Below are positions 15,434-23,080 of a stretch of 26,562 nucleotides of DNA, one piece after another. A program made the translations under genes and the position numbers. The stretch is from JBDXHU01 sp039989475 (GTDB taxonomy: Bacteria; Pseudomonadota; Gammaproteobacteria; Pseudomonadales; Halieaceae), in NCBI GenBank assembly GCA_039989475.1, contig JBDXHU010000001.1:1-26562 (forward strand), in the 5' to 3' direction. The notes beneath the pieces are model-generated. The model ran no database searches, had not been told where the DNA came from, and was given only the letters and a program-made list of their open reading frames with translations. Position 1 is the first letter of the stretch. Each line of letters starts with the position of its first letter.

Positions 15434-15477
15434 GAACAAATCCTTGTCGCTGCTGGCGAGACCTGTTCAGTATAGTC

Positions 15478-16218
15478 TCAAACCTCCGCCGGGGGTGGCG
15501 GGGTCTGGTAGCCCAGTTCTGCCATCTTCAGCGATACGGCCGCATGGACGTCGGCCAACACCTCTGGCAGATCCTGGCTGGCATCGATTTCTGCAATCTC
15601 CGCACCGTTGAACGTCAGTTGCGGTGCGATACCGATCTTTCGCGCCAGCGCCTCGCGTTTGTGATCGTGTTTGCGGGCGCAGGCGGTATCCAGATCGACG
15701 TTGAGCCTGACGACCAGGTCTGGTTGGTAACCGGTCATCCACTCGAAGGCCCGCTGTTCGCGCTGCGCCAGGCGCTGCACAAAACCATGTCCTTCTGCCG
15801 CTACTGACATATCCGGCCCATCAAAGGCGCTGGGAATGTCCAGTTGCGGGTAGCGATCCGCAATGACAATCAGTCCCCGCTTGCGCTGGGCCAGCATGCG
15901 CCGATAGCGCCGCACACGCCTGAGTGTGAAGGCGTACATTACCAGTGCTGGCAATACGTCGGGGGCCTTGTTCCTGGAACGTGAGCTGTGGACTGTCGCT
16001 GCCTTGCGGTTGATCAGACTACCCAAGCCGGTGCCTACCAGCGGCAGATTCGCCAGCCAGCGACCGGTATTACCCTGCTGCTTGCCCAGGTGAGCGACTG
16101 CTGCCGGACCATAAGCCTTTATCCAGTTGAGCAATTCCGTGCAAACCGTGGATTTGCCGGAGCCGTCACTACCGACGACAGCGATCAGGGGGGGTAATCT
16201 GTCGGGACCGGTCGGCAT
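15478..16218 (-). CDS. Thymidylate-kinase-like P-loop protein, paralogue 1
   Basis: 246 residues. Walker A GSDGSGKST at 16-24, a DRYPQ motif at 121-125 like the DR(Y/H) motif of thymidylate kinases, a RLN strand at 171-173, and a basic LID-like RKHDH at 182-186; the tail is proline-rich. It is probably a nucleoside-monophosphate-kinase-fold phosphotransferase, but the serine expected after DRY in true Tmk is missing and the region between P-loop and DRY is longer, so dTMP is unlikely. It shares FNGA, DGP and RLN blocks with the proteins at 17164 and 17937 but is the most diverged. Its ATG overlaps the stop of the methyltransferase gene (TGATG), implying translational coupling. Substrate unknown. 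Confidence 0.75.
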   Translation of the reverse strand: MPTGPDRLPPLIAVVGSDGSGKSTVCTELLNWIKAYGPAAVAHLGKQQGNTGRWLANLPLVGTGLGSLINRKAATVHSSRSRNKAPDVLPALVMYAFTLRRVRRYRRMLAQRKRGLIVIADRYPQLDIPSAFDGPDMSVAAEGHGFVQRLAQREQRAFEWMTGYQPDLVVRLNVDLDTACARKHDHKREALARKIGIAPQLTFNGAEIAEIDASQDLPEVLADVHAAVSLKMAELGYQTPPPPAEV

Positions 16219-16961
16219 CAGGAGATATTGTCGTAAACACCGGCAAACTTGCGCAAAGCACGGCTAACAGCATATGCCAGAAAGACTGCTGCCCACAGGT
16301 AATACCAGATCATGTTGTCGGGCAGCTGTGCGGGATCGAAGCCGCGCTGAGCGAAATCACAGCCGACAACGACGTTGAACAGCCACATGATCTTCTTCTC
16401 CTCGCGCTTGATGCACCGGCGTATCCAGAAGGGATACCTGGGCTTCTCCCAGCCGTGCAGGCGTGGCAGCAGGAAGGGTACATTCTCGGCCCAGCGAGAG
16501 TGGGCTTCGCCGAATTCGATGCGCAGAAACTCCTCTTCATAAACAGAAATCCGTTCATAGACCAGGATGCAGATCAGCAGGGTCAGGGCAGCGTAAACCC
16601 AGCTGCCAGACAGCATGGCGATGCCGGTAAAGTTGATAATGCGGCCGGTGTACAGTGGGTTGCGCACCAGCGAGTAGGTGCCGGTTGTATTCAATTCGGC
16701 GGCGACGGCGCCAATCTTGTTGGAACCCGATGTCCCCAACGCGGCATGGCCACTGGTGACAATGCGGAACAGGGCGCCTGCGCTGGCTACGGCAAAGGCT
16801 GCGCAAAACCAGGCCAGGTTGGCGCCATCTGAGGAAAAAGGTCCCATGGCGCCATTAAAATAGGCAATGATTATGCTGAAGACACAGACCCATCCCAGGT
16901 ATTTGCCGCGTACTTTGAACAGGGCCTCACCGCTTCGTGCGAGTTCTAGCTGGTGGTACAT
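16218..16961 (-). CDS. Membrane methyltransferase of the PEMT/ICMT-like superfamily
   Basis: 247 residues with at least four hydrophobic segments. The family signature is clear: GTYSLVRNPLY at 94-104, then a TM pair, then E142-E143-E144 with FLRIEFGEAHSRWAENVP to about 162, which form the SAM-binding C-terminal part. Homologues methylate phospholipid head groups or isoprenylated substrates at the membrane. After the core there is an ~85-residue extension with a charged stretch (RRCIKREEKK) and one more TM, not typical of minimal members. First gene of a reverse unit with a good extended -10 promoter upstream; coupled to the kinase-like gene. The substrate is not deducible from sequence. Confidence 0.8.
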   Translation of the reverse strand: MYHQLELARSGEALFKVRGKYLGWVCVFSIIIAYFNGAMGPFSSDGANLAWFCAAFAVASAGALFRIVTSGHAALGTSGSNKIGAVAAELNTTGTYSLVRNPLYTGRIINFTGIAMLSGSWVYAALTLLICILVYERISVYEEEFLRIEFGEAHSRWAENVPFLLPRLHGWEKPRYPFWIRRCIKREEKKIMWLFNVVVGCDFAQRGFDPAQLPDNMIWYYLWAAVFLAYAVSRALRKFAGVYDNIS

Positions 16962-17039
16962 AGTTTGCTATCCGGGTATGTGGAACGTGTCTTGATTGGC
17001 AAAGGGCGCCGGTGGCCTTTGAGGCTGGAAAACGGCGGG

Positions 17040-17048
17040 ATTATAGCA
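17040..17048 (-). promoter_or_regulatory. Extended -10 promoter for the methyltransferase-kinase-phosphatase unit
   Basis: Reverse strand reads TGC-TATAAT, a perfect -10 hexamer (17045-17040) with the TGn extension. The -35 region is poor, as expected for extended -10 promoters. The inferred transcription start is about 70 bases before the methyltransferase ATG. No equally convincing forward promoter for 17164 was seen in this 202-bp divergent gap. Confidence 0.6.
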
Positions 17049-17163
17049 GACCACAGGGGCATTAGAAGCCACCTGTGCGGAAGTGCCGGTCTGTACGTGA
17101 GACCTGTATGTGGCGCGCTATTTGCCGTAGACTGCCGCCACGCAATTTTCCTGGATTAAAGGC

Positions 17164-17883
17164 GTGAAAGCTCCAACCACGAGGCTGTCGCCGCTGCGGC
17201 TTGCAAACGTTATTGCCCTTACCGGCTGCGACGGGGCGGGCAAGTCCACCCTCAGCGAAGACCTGGCAGCTGCGTTCGAGGCCCTGGGCCCGGTTGAGTG
17301 GCTGTACCTGGGGCAGTCCTCAGGCAATATCGCGCGCTGGATACAGGATTTGCCCCTGGTGGGACCACCATTGGGGCGCTACCTGGTAAGCAAGGCCAAG
17401 AGCTCCCAGAGCAAAAACAAGACCGCACCTGGCGTGGCCACCACCCTGGTCATCTACCTGCTGTCGCAATGGCGTGCCCACAAGTTCAGACGCATGCTGA
17501 AGCTGAACCGACGGGGCGTGATTGTCATCACCGACCGTTATCCGCAGGCAGAAGTGCCTGGCTTTCACTTCGATGGCCCGGGCCTGGGAGCGGTGACGCT
17601 GGAAAGCGGGTTCTCTCGTGCTCTCGCGAGGCGGGAACAGAGGCTCTATGAATGGATGGCCAGTCATGTTCCCGCCCTGGTGATTCGGCTCAATATCGAC
17701 GCGGATACCGCCCACCAGCGCAAGCCGGATCATCGAATCTCGGTGCTCCGCGACAAGGTCGAAATCATTCCAGGCCTGCAGTTTAACGGCGCACAAATCC
17801 TGGACCTCAGCGGCAGCGATCCCTATCCGCAGGTACTGGAATCCGCCACCAACGCGGCCCGGGCCGCCTGCGAAAACGACTAG
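17164..17883 (+). CDS. Thymidylate-kinase-like P-loop protein, paralogue 2
   Basis: 239 residues starting at GTG. Walker A GCDGAGKST at 21-29, DRYPQ at 124-128, then a conserved GFHFDGPGL, a LVIRLNI strand and RKPDH at 186-190, followed by LQFNGAQI. Spacing between these motifs is identical to that in the next gene (103 and 62 residues), so the two align without gaps from P-loop to the LID motif and are tandem duplicates. The fold points to phosphoryl transfer from ATP; the lack of the canonical Tmk DRxxxS serine argues against housekeeping dTMP kinase. Divergent from the methyltransferase operon and 53 bp ahead of paralogue 3. Role in envelope biosynthesis is inferred from neighbours. Confidence 0.75.
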   Translation: MKAPTTRLSPLRLANVIALTGCDGAGKSTLSEDLAAAFEALGPVEWLYLGQSSGNIARWIQDLPLVGPPLGRYLVSKAKSSQSKNKTAPGVATTLVIYLLSQWRAHKFRRMLKLNRRGVIVITDRYPQAEVPGFHFDGPGLGAVTLESGFSRALARREQRLYEWMASHVPALVIRLNIDADTAHQRKPDHRISVLRDKVEIIPGLQFNGAQILDLSGSDPYPQVLESATNAARAACEND

Positions 17884-17936
17884 ACCGGTCGGCATTGGGG
17901 CAGTGCACAGAGCTGGCAGCATCATGCTAAACTGGA

Positions 17937-18677
17937 ATGCTGGAAACTACAGAGCCCGATATGCCTGAGCATGTTATCCCGGCCAGTGAGCAAGAAGTGG
18001 TGCTTGCAGGTGTTTTTGCCGTTGTCGGTTGTGACGGCACGGGGAAGTCAACCTTAACCATGGATCTGCTGGATCACCTGCGTTCGACAGGCCCGGCTGA
18101 GCGCCGTTATCTCGGACTGGTTTCGGGGGAGACGGGCGATAAAATCAAAGAGCTGCCCTTTATTGGCGTCAGGCTCGAAGACAACCTGCATCGCAAGGCC
18201 AACCGCGCCCTGGACATGGAGAAGCCGCTACCGGGCGTTGGTACGGCACTGATCATGTATTTGCTGTCCATATGGCGATCGCTGCTGTTGCGTCGAGTGA
18301 TCAGTCTTTCCCGCCGTGGGGTCAAGGTTATCGCTGATCGTTACCCACAGGTAGAGATTCCCGGCTTTCATTACGATGGGCCTGGTCTGACTGAGGCGCG
18401 CACTGACAATTGGCTGGTGCGCATACTGGCCGCAAAAGAGCAAAAAATGTATGAGTGGATGGCGAGGCATAAGCCCGCGCTGGTGATTCGCCTCAATATC
18501 GAGGCTGAAGAGGCTCACGCACGCAAACCGGACCACGACATTGCCGAGCTGCGGGACAAAATTGCCATTATGCCGCGGCTGACCTTCAACGGTGCCCAGG
18601 TTTGTGAAATTGACACCGCCATGCCGTACCCGCAGGTATTGGCCGCCGCCCAGGCGGCAATCGAGCAGATTCAGTAA
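17937..18677 (+). CDS. Thymidylate-kinase-like P-loop protein, paralogue 3
   Basis: 246 residues. Walker A GCDGTGKST at 31-39, DRYPQ at 134-138, GFHYDGPGL, LVIRLNI and RKPDH at 196-200, then LTFNGAQV. It is closest to the preceding protein, from which it differs mainly by a longer N-terminus. ATG 17937 has no strong ribosome binding site; ATG at 17961 is an alternative start that removes eight residues and keeps the whole domain. It ends ten bases before the convergent flippase gene, with no terminator between them. All motifs needed for ATP binding are intact, so it is likely active rather than a decaying copy. Confidence 0.75.
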   Translation: MLETTEPDMPEHVIPASEQEVVLAGVFAVVGCDGTGKSTLTMDLLDHLRSTGPAERRYLGLVSGETGDKIKELPFIGVRLEDNLHRKANRALDMEKPLPGVGTALIMYLLSIWRSLLLRRVISLSRRGVKVIADRYPQVEIPGFHYDGPGLTEARTDNWLVRILAAKEQKMYEWMARHKPALVIRLNIEAEEAHARKPDHDIAELRDKIAIMPRLTFNGAQVCEIDTAMPYPQVLAAAQAAIEQIQ

Positions 18678-18687
18678 GCCCTGACCC

Positions 18688-20022
18688 CTATTCAGTTTCC
18701 TGTTTGGCGTCACCGCGGGTGTGTTTGCGGATGAGCAGGGCCATCGCCAGTGGCGGTAGCGCCGCCGCACAGCAGGCAGCGATGCCACTGCCAATCAATC
18801 CCAGCTTCAGGGTGAATACGATAAACAGTGTGAGGTATACGACGGCTGACATCGCGTACAGCCGCAATACCTTGCCGGCGTGGCCTATCGCATAAGCGGC
18901 AGATCGCAGTGACGATGCGGTCAGGTCAAATGTAGATGCCAGCAGCAACAGGGTAAGCACGGGTGCGGCAGCCACGAATTCTGGTCCAATAAGAACGCCC
19001 AGCAGGAGCTCGCCAAAGAAATAGCCGGCGGTTACGAATAAGGCGCCTAATCCAGCGGCCAGCAGGGCCGTGCGATAAACAATGAGTTTGAAATCTGTAC
19101 TGCCCTGGTTCCAGCTGCGGGTCAGGTCCGGAAATACAACCTGGCGCACCAGGCCCGCAGGCTTGGATAGCATGGTGGAGAATTGGCGCGCCAGACGCAA
19201 CAGGCCGGCATCGGTGGGGCCCAGTAAAAAGCCAGCCAGCATTATCGAGCCATGTTTTGGGATCAGATCCACGTTGGATTGCCAGTAGGTGATCCACAGG
19301 AACTGGCGTAAACCCGGAAATTCGGTCATGCGGGCGGTCTGGGGTGTTTCTTCCGCTCCGGGCTTGCTGATCTGGCACCGATACTCCCGCCGACCACTCC
19401 AGCCCAGATAGACTTCCTCGACCAGGAAGCCCAGTGCGAACACGGCCACGAAAACTTCCATTGGGCTGTCCAGCCACCAGGCTATGGCCACACCGAGCAG
19501 TCGGATGCAGGGTCCGATGGTTTCCTTGTTGCCCAGCACGTCGTAGCGATCAAATAGCCGCAGAATACCGATGGCGGTGCGATTGGCCGTGGCCAGGAGC
19601 ACCAGGCTGTAGGCAATAAGCATGAGTACCTGCTTGCCTTCCAGGCCAATGTGCGGGCCAATCAAGGGCGCCAGGGAGGCAGCCGCCACGGTGGCAGCGA
19701 TGCAGGTGAAGCGATCTAGTCGCAAGCAGATGCTGACCAGGCGGCGCAGCGTGGGCAAATCATCTGTATCCAGCGCTGGCACACCGTAGCGGATGATGGC
19801 CAGGAATTGCTTTACATTAAACAGGCCGCGCACCAGCACCACGTAAGTGTGGATGAGCACCACCAGGCCAAATTCTACAGGGCCGAGCGCCCGGGCCATA
19901 AGAGCGGTGGTCGCCAATAGCATAACGGCGGCAATGCCCCGGCCACGCAGCAGGTATCCAAGGTTGCCACCTATCCGGCGCATTGGGCCTTGTTGCGCTG
20001 GGCTACTGCCGGGTGTGCTCAC
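18688..20022 (-). CDS. Wzx-like polysaccharide/lipid-linked oligosaccharide flippase
   Basis: 444 residues, mostly hydrophobic with about 12 predicted membrane segments and short loops; N-terminal GGNLGYLLRGRGIAAVMLLATT and ARALGPVEFGLVVL resemble the start of the oligosaccharide flippase family (MOP superfamily). Family members move undecaprenyl-linked or other lipid-linked glycans across the inner membrane. A GTG start is supported by an AGAGG site five bases upstream; an ATG 13 codons later is possible. It follows the LptA-like gene by 25 bp and shares its promoter. No glycosyltransferase or polymerase is encoded in the window, so its cargo must be made elsewhere. Confidence 0.8.
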   Translation of the reverse strand: MSTPGSSPAQQGPMRRIGGNLGYLLRGRGIAAVMLLATTALMARALGPVEFGLVVLIHTYVVLVRGLFNVKQFLAIIRYGVPALDTDDLPTLRRLVSICLRLDRFTCIAATVAAASLAPLIGPHIGLEGKQVLMLIAYSLVLLATANRTAIGILRLFDRYDVLGNKETIGPCIRLLGVAIAWWLDSPMEVFVAVFALGFLVEEVYLGWSGRREYRCQISKPGAEETPQTARMTEFPGLRQFLWITYWQSNVDLIPKHGSIMLAGFLLGPTDAGLLRLARQFSTMLSKPAGLVRQVVFPDLTRSWNQGSTDFKLIVYRTALLAAGLGALFVTAGYFFGELLLGVLIGPEFVAAAPVLTLLLLASTFDLTASSLRSAAYAIGHAGKVLRLYAMSAVVYLTLFIVFTLKLGLIGSGIAACCAAALPPLAMALLIRKHTRGDAKQETE

Positions 20023-20047
20023 ACAAGCCTCTCATTTTCACGGGCTT

Positions 20048-20578
20048 TCAGTCGTCGGTATTCAATATGATGTTGATGCCAGCTGCTCCACTGGCGGAGT
20101 AGCGATCTGTTTCAACGTCGTATTCGATCGAATCGCTGGCAAGCGTGCTGTCTTTCCTGGTTAAGGTGGCTGTGCCGCTCATAGTGAGTTTATCGGTGGC
20201 TCTAAAATACTGCACGACGCTGGCGGAGCCATCAATCCGCTCTGCACTGCTGTCCGTGGCAGTGGTCTCGTCCTCTTGACGCAAAAAGGAAATTTTCGCG
20301 GGCTTGCCTTCAACGACGACCTTGTCAGGGTCGTCCAGCTTTCCATACACGACGGCCGTATCGCCCTCCAGGGACCAGTCGGGTGCGCGCAACACAAAGG
20401 CACCGCTAAAATGCACCACATCCAGCTCATCGGCCTCCCAGGCGCGCTCGGCGCTCACGGTAACCGTGTCATCAGCAGTAAATTCAAGGCCCTCTGCCAG
20501 GCTGGCAGGGTTACAAAAAAGGACAAGGAGCAGGCAAAAAACTGCGCAACGGCCTGGCCCAGAAACTGGATGCTTCAT
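20048..20578 (-). CDS. LptA/OstA-like periplasmic protein
   Basis: 176 residues (E. coli LptA 185). A signal peptide is likely at 1-29 (hydrophobic core CAVFCLLLVLFC, cleavage after SLA). The rest shows the repeating beta pattern of the OstA-N domain: FSGAFVLRAPDWSLEGDTAVVYG, DKVVVEGKPAKISF, VVQYFRATDKLTMSGTATL, LASDSIEYDVETDRYSASG. LptA proteins form the periplasmic bridge that carries LPS from LptC to LptD. The canonical lptA lies in the lptCAB-rpoN cluster, so this may be a second, specialised copy. ATG 20578 was chosen because it opens the signal peptide; longer frames add a charged non-conserved stretch. It is divergent from lptF and cotranscribed with the flippase. Confidence 0.78.
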   Translation of the reverse strand: MKHPVSGPGRCAVFCLLLVLFCNPASLAEGLEFTADDTVTVSAERAWEADELDVVHFSGAFVLRAPDWSLEGDTAVVYGKLDDPDKVVVEGKPAKISFLRQEDETTATDSSAERIDGSASVVQYFRATDKLTMSGTATLTRKDSTLASDSIEYDVETDRYSASGAAGINIILNTDD

Positions 20579-20642
20579 GCTGTAACCGTAACTACCCCTG
20601 TGCTCATATCTTATCGAAGTGCTTGTTTTTTGGCGCTTTTTG

Positions 20643-20670
20643 AGCATACGCGGCGTACTCTCCATGTCAA
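20643..20670 (-). promoter_or_regulatory. Sigma-70 promoter for the LptA-like/flippase unit
   Basis: Reverse strand: TTGACA (20670-20665, perfect -35), a 16-bp spacer and TATGCT (20648-20643). It lies about 65 bases before the LptA-like ATG. The spacer is one base short of optimum. Confidence 0.65.
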
Positions 20671-20711
20671 TCAATAAAGGCGCCGCAGTATTCCGGCTGC
20701 GCCAAGTGGAT

Positions 20712-20717
20712 TACAAT
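20712..20717 (+). promoter_or_regulatory. Possible -10 box for lptF-lptG
   Basis: TACAAT matches five of six -10 consensus bases and lies 31 bases before the lptF start. No good -35 hexamer is visible (best guesses TTCCGG or TATTCC), so this is tentative. Confidence 0.4.
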
Positions 20718-20748
20718 CGAAACCAGCAGAGCAGGGGGCAATCCCGGA

Positions 20749-21861
20749 TTGATTATTGACAGACATATGGTGCGGCAAGTGGCAATGCCCTGCCTCCTGG
20801 TTTCAGCGGTGCTGATGATCATATTCGTGGGTTACTCACTTTCCCGTTTTCTCACCCAGGCGGATGCCGGATTGCTCAACAGCGCAGAGGTTATTCATCT
20901 CACCCTGCTCAAAGTACTGATTGCCCTCGAGGTCTTACTACCTATCGGCTTGTTTTTTGGTCTTATTCTGGGTCTGGGCAAGCTGCATAGCGATTCCGAG
21001 ATTATTGCCATGCAGGCCAGCGGCATGGGTGAAGCGCGCATGCTGCGCCCGGTGGTGGCACTGGCGATACCACTGGCCCTGTTTATTGCCGTTCTCTCTT
21101 TCTATGTGCGGCCCTGGGCCTACGCGCAGACCTATACCATGCTGGCGCTGGCTGAAGCTTCATCCGACATTGATCGAATCAAGGCCGGACAGTTTTACCT
21201 GACGCGCAAAACAGCAGCGGATGAGCTGTCGGAGGATCAGGATAGTGAGCGGGCGATTTTTATTGAGAAAATATCGCCGGATCAGGCCCTGGAACGCATT
21301 TTTATTCGTACGCGAGTTGGTGATGAGTTACAGCTTATATCCTCCCAAACCGGTCTTTTTATCGAGCAGCCTGAGTCTCAATACCATTTGCTCGAACTGG
21401 ACGATGCCCGAATATTCAAGCGGGTGGATGACGGCCCGGATTTGTTTGCTCAAATTGGCAGCTTCACCATGAGGGTGGTCAATGAGCTTCCCGAGCCGCT
21501 GCGCTACAGGTCCAAGTTTGTTGCCAGCTCTGTGCTGGCCGAATCCAGCAATCCCAAGGACCGGGCCGAGTATCAGTGGCGCTTGTCGACCCCGGTTACG
21601 ACCCTGCTATTGGCATTGTTGACGGTGCCCCTGAGTCGCAGTCGGCCGCGCCAAGGACGCTACGCGAAACTGTTGCTGGCCTTTGCCGTCTATGCGGCTT
21701 ATTACAATCTGCTGGAGGTCAGTCAGACCTGGGTGAAGCAAGAGAGAGCGAGCAGCATCTGGTGGACGCCTTTGCTGCTGATGTTACTGGTGGTGCTGGT
21801 GTATATCCCCTGGCGCTCGCTTGGGAAAGGCGGGGCGGCGGCCAAGAATGAAGAAAATTGA
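20749..21861 (+). CDS. lptF: LptF-like permease of an LPS-type ABC exporter
   Basis: 370 residues, YjgP/YjgQ family. Three N-terminal TM segments (about 13-33, 50-78, 100-120), a periplasmic beta-jellyroll region (about 125-280) and three C-terminal TM segments. LptF and LptG form the membrane part of LptB2FG, which extracts LPS from the inner membrane. TTG start is favoured: MIIDRHMVRQV matches family N-termini and a GGGGG site lies ten bases upstream; the first ATG is six codons later. Residues such as ALEVLLPIGLFFGLILGLGKLHSDSE and RPWAYAQ resemble non-enteric LptF proteins. Whether it is the only lptF or a paralogue cannot be decided here; its location beside rpsL, not pepA, is unusual. 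Confidence 0.88.
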   Translation: MIIDRHMVRQVAMPCLLVSAVLMIIFVGYSLSRFLTQADAGLLNSAEVIHLTLLKVLIALEVLLPIGLFFGLILGLGKLHSDSEIIAMQASGMGEARMLRPVVALAIPLALFIAVLSFYVRPWAYAQTYTMLALAEASSDIDRIKAGQFYLTRKTAADELSEDQDSERAIFIEKISPDQALERIFIRTRVGDELQLISSQTGLFIEQPESQYHLLELDDARIFKRVDDGPDLFAQIGSFTMRVVNELPEPLRYRSKFVASSVLAESSNPKDRAEYQWRLSTPVTTLLLALLTVPLSRSRPRQGRYAKLLLAFAVYAAYYNLLEVSQTWVKQERASSIWWTPLLLMLLVVLVYIPWRSLGKGGAAAKNEEN

Positions 21862-22948
21862 CCGCTATATAGGACTCAGTTTCCTGGCGGGCTGCATACC
21901 TGTATTGCTGCTGCTGTTATCCCTGTTTAGCTTGTTGGCGCTTTCCGCAGAACTGGAGGATGTGGGGGAGGGGAGCTATCTATTGCCTGATGCCCTGCTG
22001 GTTGTGGCTCTGGGTCTGCCCGTACTGCTGGTTGATCTGCTGCCGGTAACGGTTTTACTGGGTGGCTTGCTCGGGCTTGGCGCGCTGGCCAACAACCTGG
22101 AGCTGATATCGATGCGCGCAGCGGCAGTCTCTCCGCTGCGCATGGCGGTGCCTGTCGGCAGTCTGGCTGTACTGCTCATCGCGCTGGTCATCCTGCTGCA
22201 GAGCCTGGTTATCCCACAGGTGGAGTTTTATGCCGCCCAACTGAGGTCAAAGACCCTGATCGAGCCCAGTTCGATCGAGTCTGGAGAAGAGCGCGCCGCT
22301 GTCCGGGACAACGAATTCTGGACTCGTAACCAGGGCCAGTTTATTCGCATCGGCCAGGTGCTGCCTGACCGCCGGCTGGCCGGCATAGAGATTTACCAGT
22401 TTGATGCCCGGGGCATGCTGGTGACCATGGTGCAAGCTCCAGTGGCCGAACTGCTGCAGGACAATACCTGGATGTTGCGCCAGGTGTCCGAGACGCAACT
22501 GGATAACGCCCATTCGGATACGCGGCTCAAGGAAAGCCTGGTCTGGGACGGTTTGCTAAGTGAAGAACAGACGCACGCCCTGATTACGCCAGCCAGTTCG
22601 CTCGCTCCCGTTGACCTGTGGAGGTCCATACAGCGCCTGGAGCGGAACGCCATGAACTCCAGTCGCCATAGGATCTTGTTCTGGAGGCAGTTAAGTGTGC
22701 CGCTGGGCCTGTTGGGTATGGCCCTGCTGGCCTTGCCATTCCTGCTGGGCTCAGTGCGCAGTGTCCCGGTGGGACAGAGGATTGCGCTTGGCGGCGTCAT
22801 AGGCATCGGCTATTACCTGGTGCAGCAGATAAGCGGCCATCTTGCCGGTATTTTGCAGTGGAATGCCGCTCTTACCGTGCTGGCGCCGGGGCTGCTGATA
22901 CTATGCATCGCCCTGTTGTCCCTGAGACGCGTGAGTCAGGGGCTGTAG
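21848..22948 (+). CDS. lptG: LptG-like permease of an LPS-type ABC exporter
   Basis: 366 residues with the YjgP/YjgQ layout: N-terminal TM segments around a DLLPVTVLLGGLLGLGALANNLELISMRAAAVSPLR block (about 58-93), a periplasmic jellyroll (about 115-265), and C-terminal TM segments. Partner of LptF in the LptB2FG exporter, where LptB supplies ATPase activity; no lptB is in the window. The ATG at 21848 opens MKKIDRYIG, the normal family start, and overlaps the end of lptF by 14 bases, so the pair is translationally coupled. A TTG at 21821 would give a non-conserved extension. The gene ends 50 bp before the rpsL promoter without a clear terminator. Confidence 0.87.
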   Translation: MKKIDRYIGLSFLAGCIPVLLLLLSLFSLLALSAELEDVGEGSYLLPDALLVVALGLPVLLVDLLPVTVLLGGLLGLGALANNLELISMRAAAVSPLRMAVPVGSLAVLLIALVILLQSLVIPQVEFYAAQLRSKTLIEPSSIESGEERAAVRDNEFWTRNQGQFIRIGQVLPDRRLAGIEIYQFDARGMLVTMVQAPVAELLQDNTWMLRQVSETQLDNAHSDTRLKESLVWDGLLSEEQTHALITPASSLAPVDLWRSIQRLERNAMNSSRHRILFWRQLSVPLGLLGMALLALPFLLGSVRSVPVGQRIALGGVIGIGYYLVQQISGHLAGILQWNAALTVLAPGLLILCIALLSLRRVSQGL

Positions 22949-22998
22949 GCCAGATAATACCTGGGTTTCAGGGCTTCCCGGACAGGAGCACCGATAGC

Positions 22999-23027
22999 TT
23001 GACTCAGGGGTGTAGCATCTATAGAAT
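22999..23027 (+). promoter_or_regulatory. Strong sigma-70 promoter of the str operon (rpsL-rpsG-fusA-tuf)
   Basis: TTGACT (22999-23004), a 17-bp spacer, and TAGAAT (23022-23027): five of six matches in each hexamer at ideal spacing. Downstream GCCGCC is a GC-rich discriminator of the kind found at stringently controlled ribosomal promoters. Its presence separates the str operon from rpoBC and the intervening block. Confidence 0.88.
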
Positions 23028-23080
23028 GCCGCCTCCTTTTTACGCAGGGAGCACTATGTGTTGCCTGTAGTTTCTGGGAG

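Noticed and set aside
17164..18677. Housekeeping thymidylate kinase (tmk) for the tandem genes
   Set aside because: They are longer than typical Tmk, lack the DRxxxS serine, and occur as three paralogues in an envelope-gene context.
18678..18687. CTGACCCC near 18681 as the end of another palindromic repeat copy
   Set aside because: Only eight bases match, and no second end or inner hairpin is present.
20579..20674. Longer N-terminus for the LptA-like protein
   Set aside because: It places a charged 32-residue stretch before an obvious signal peptide and overlaps the promoter.
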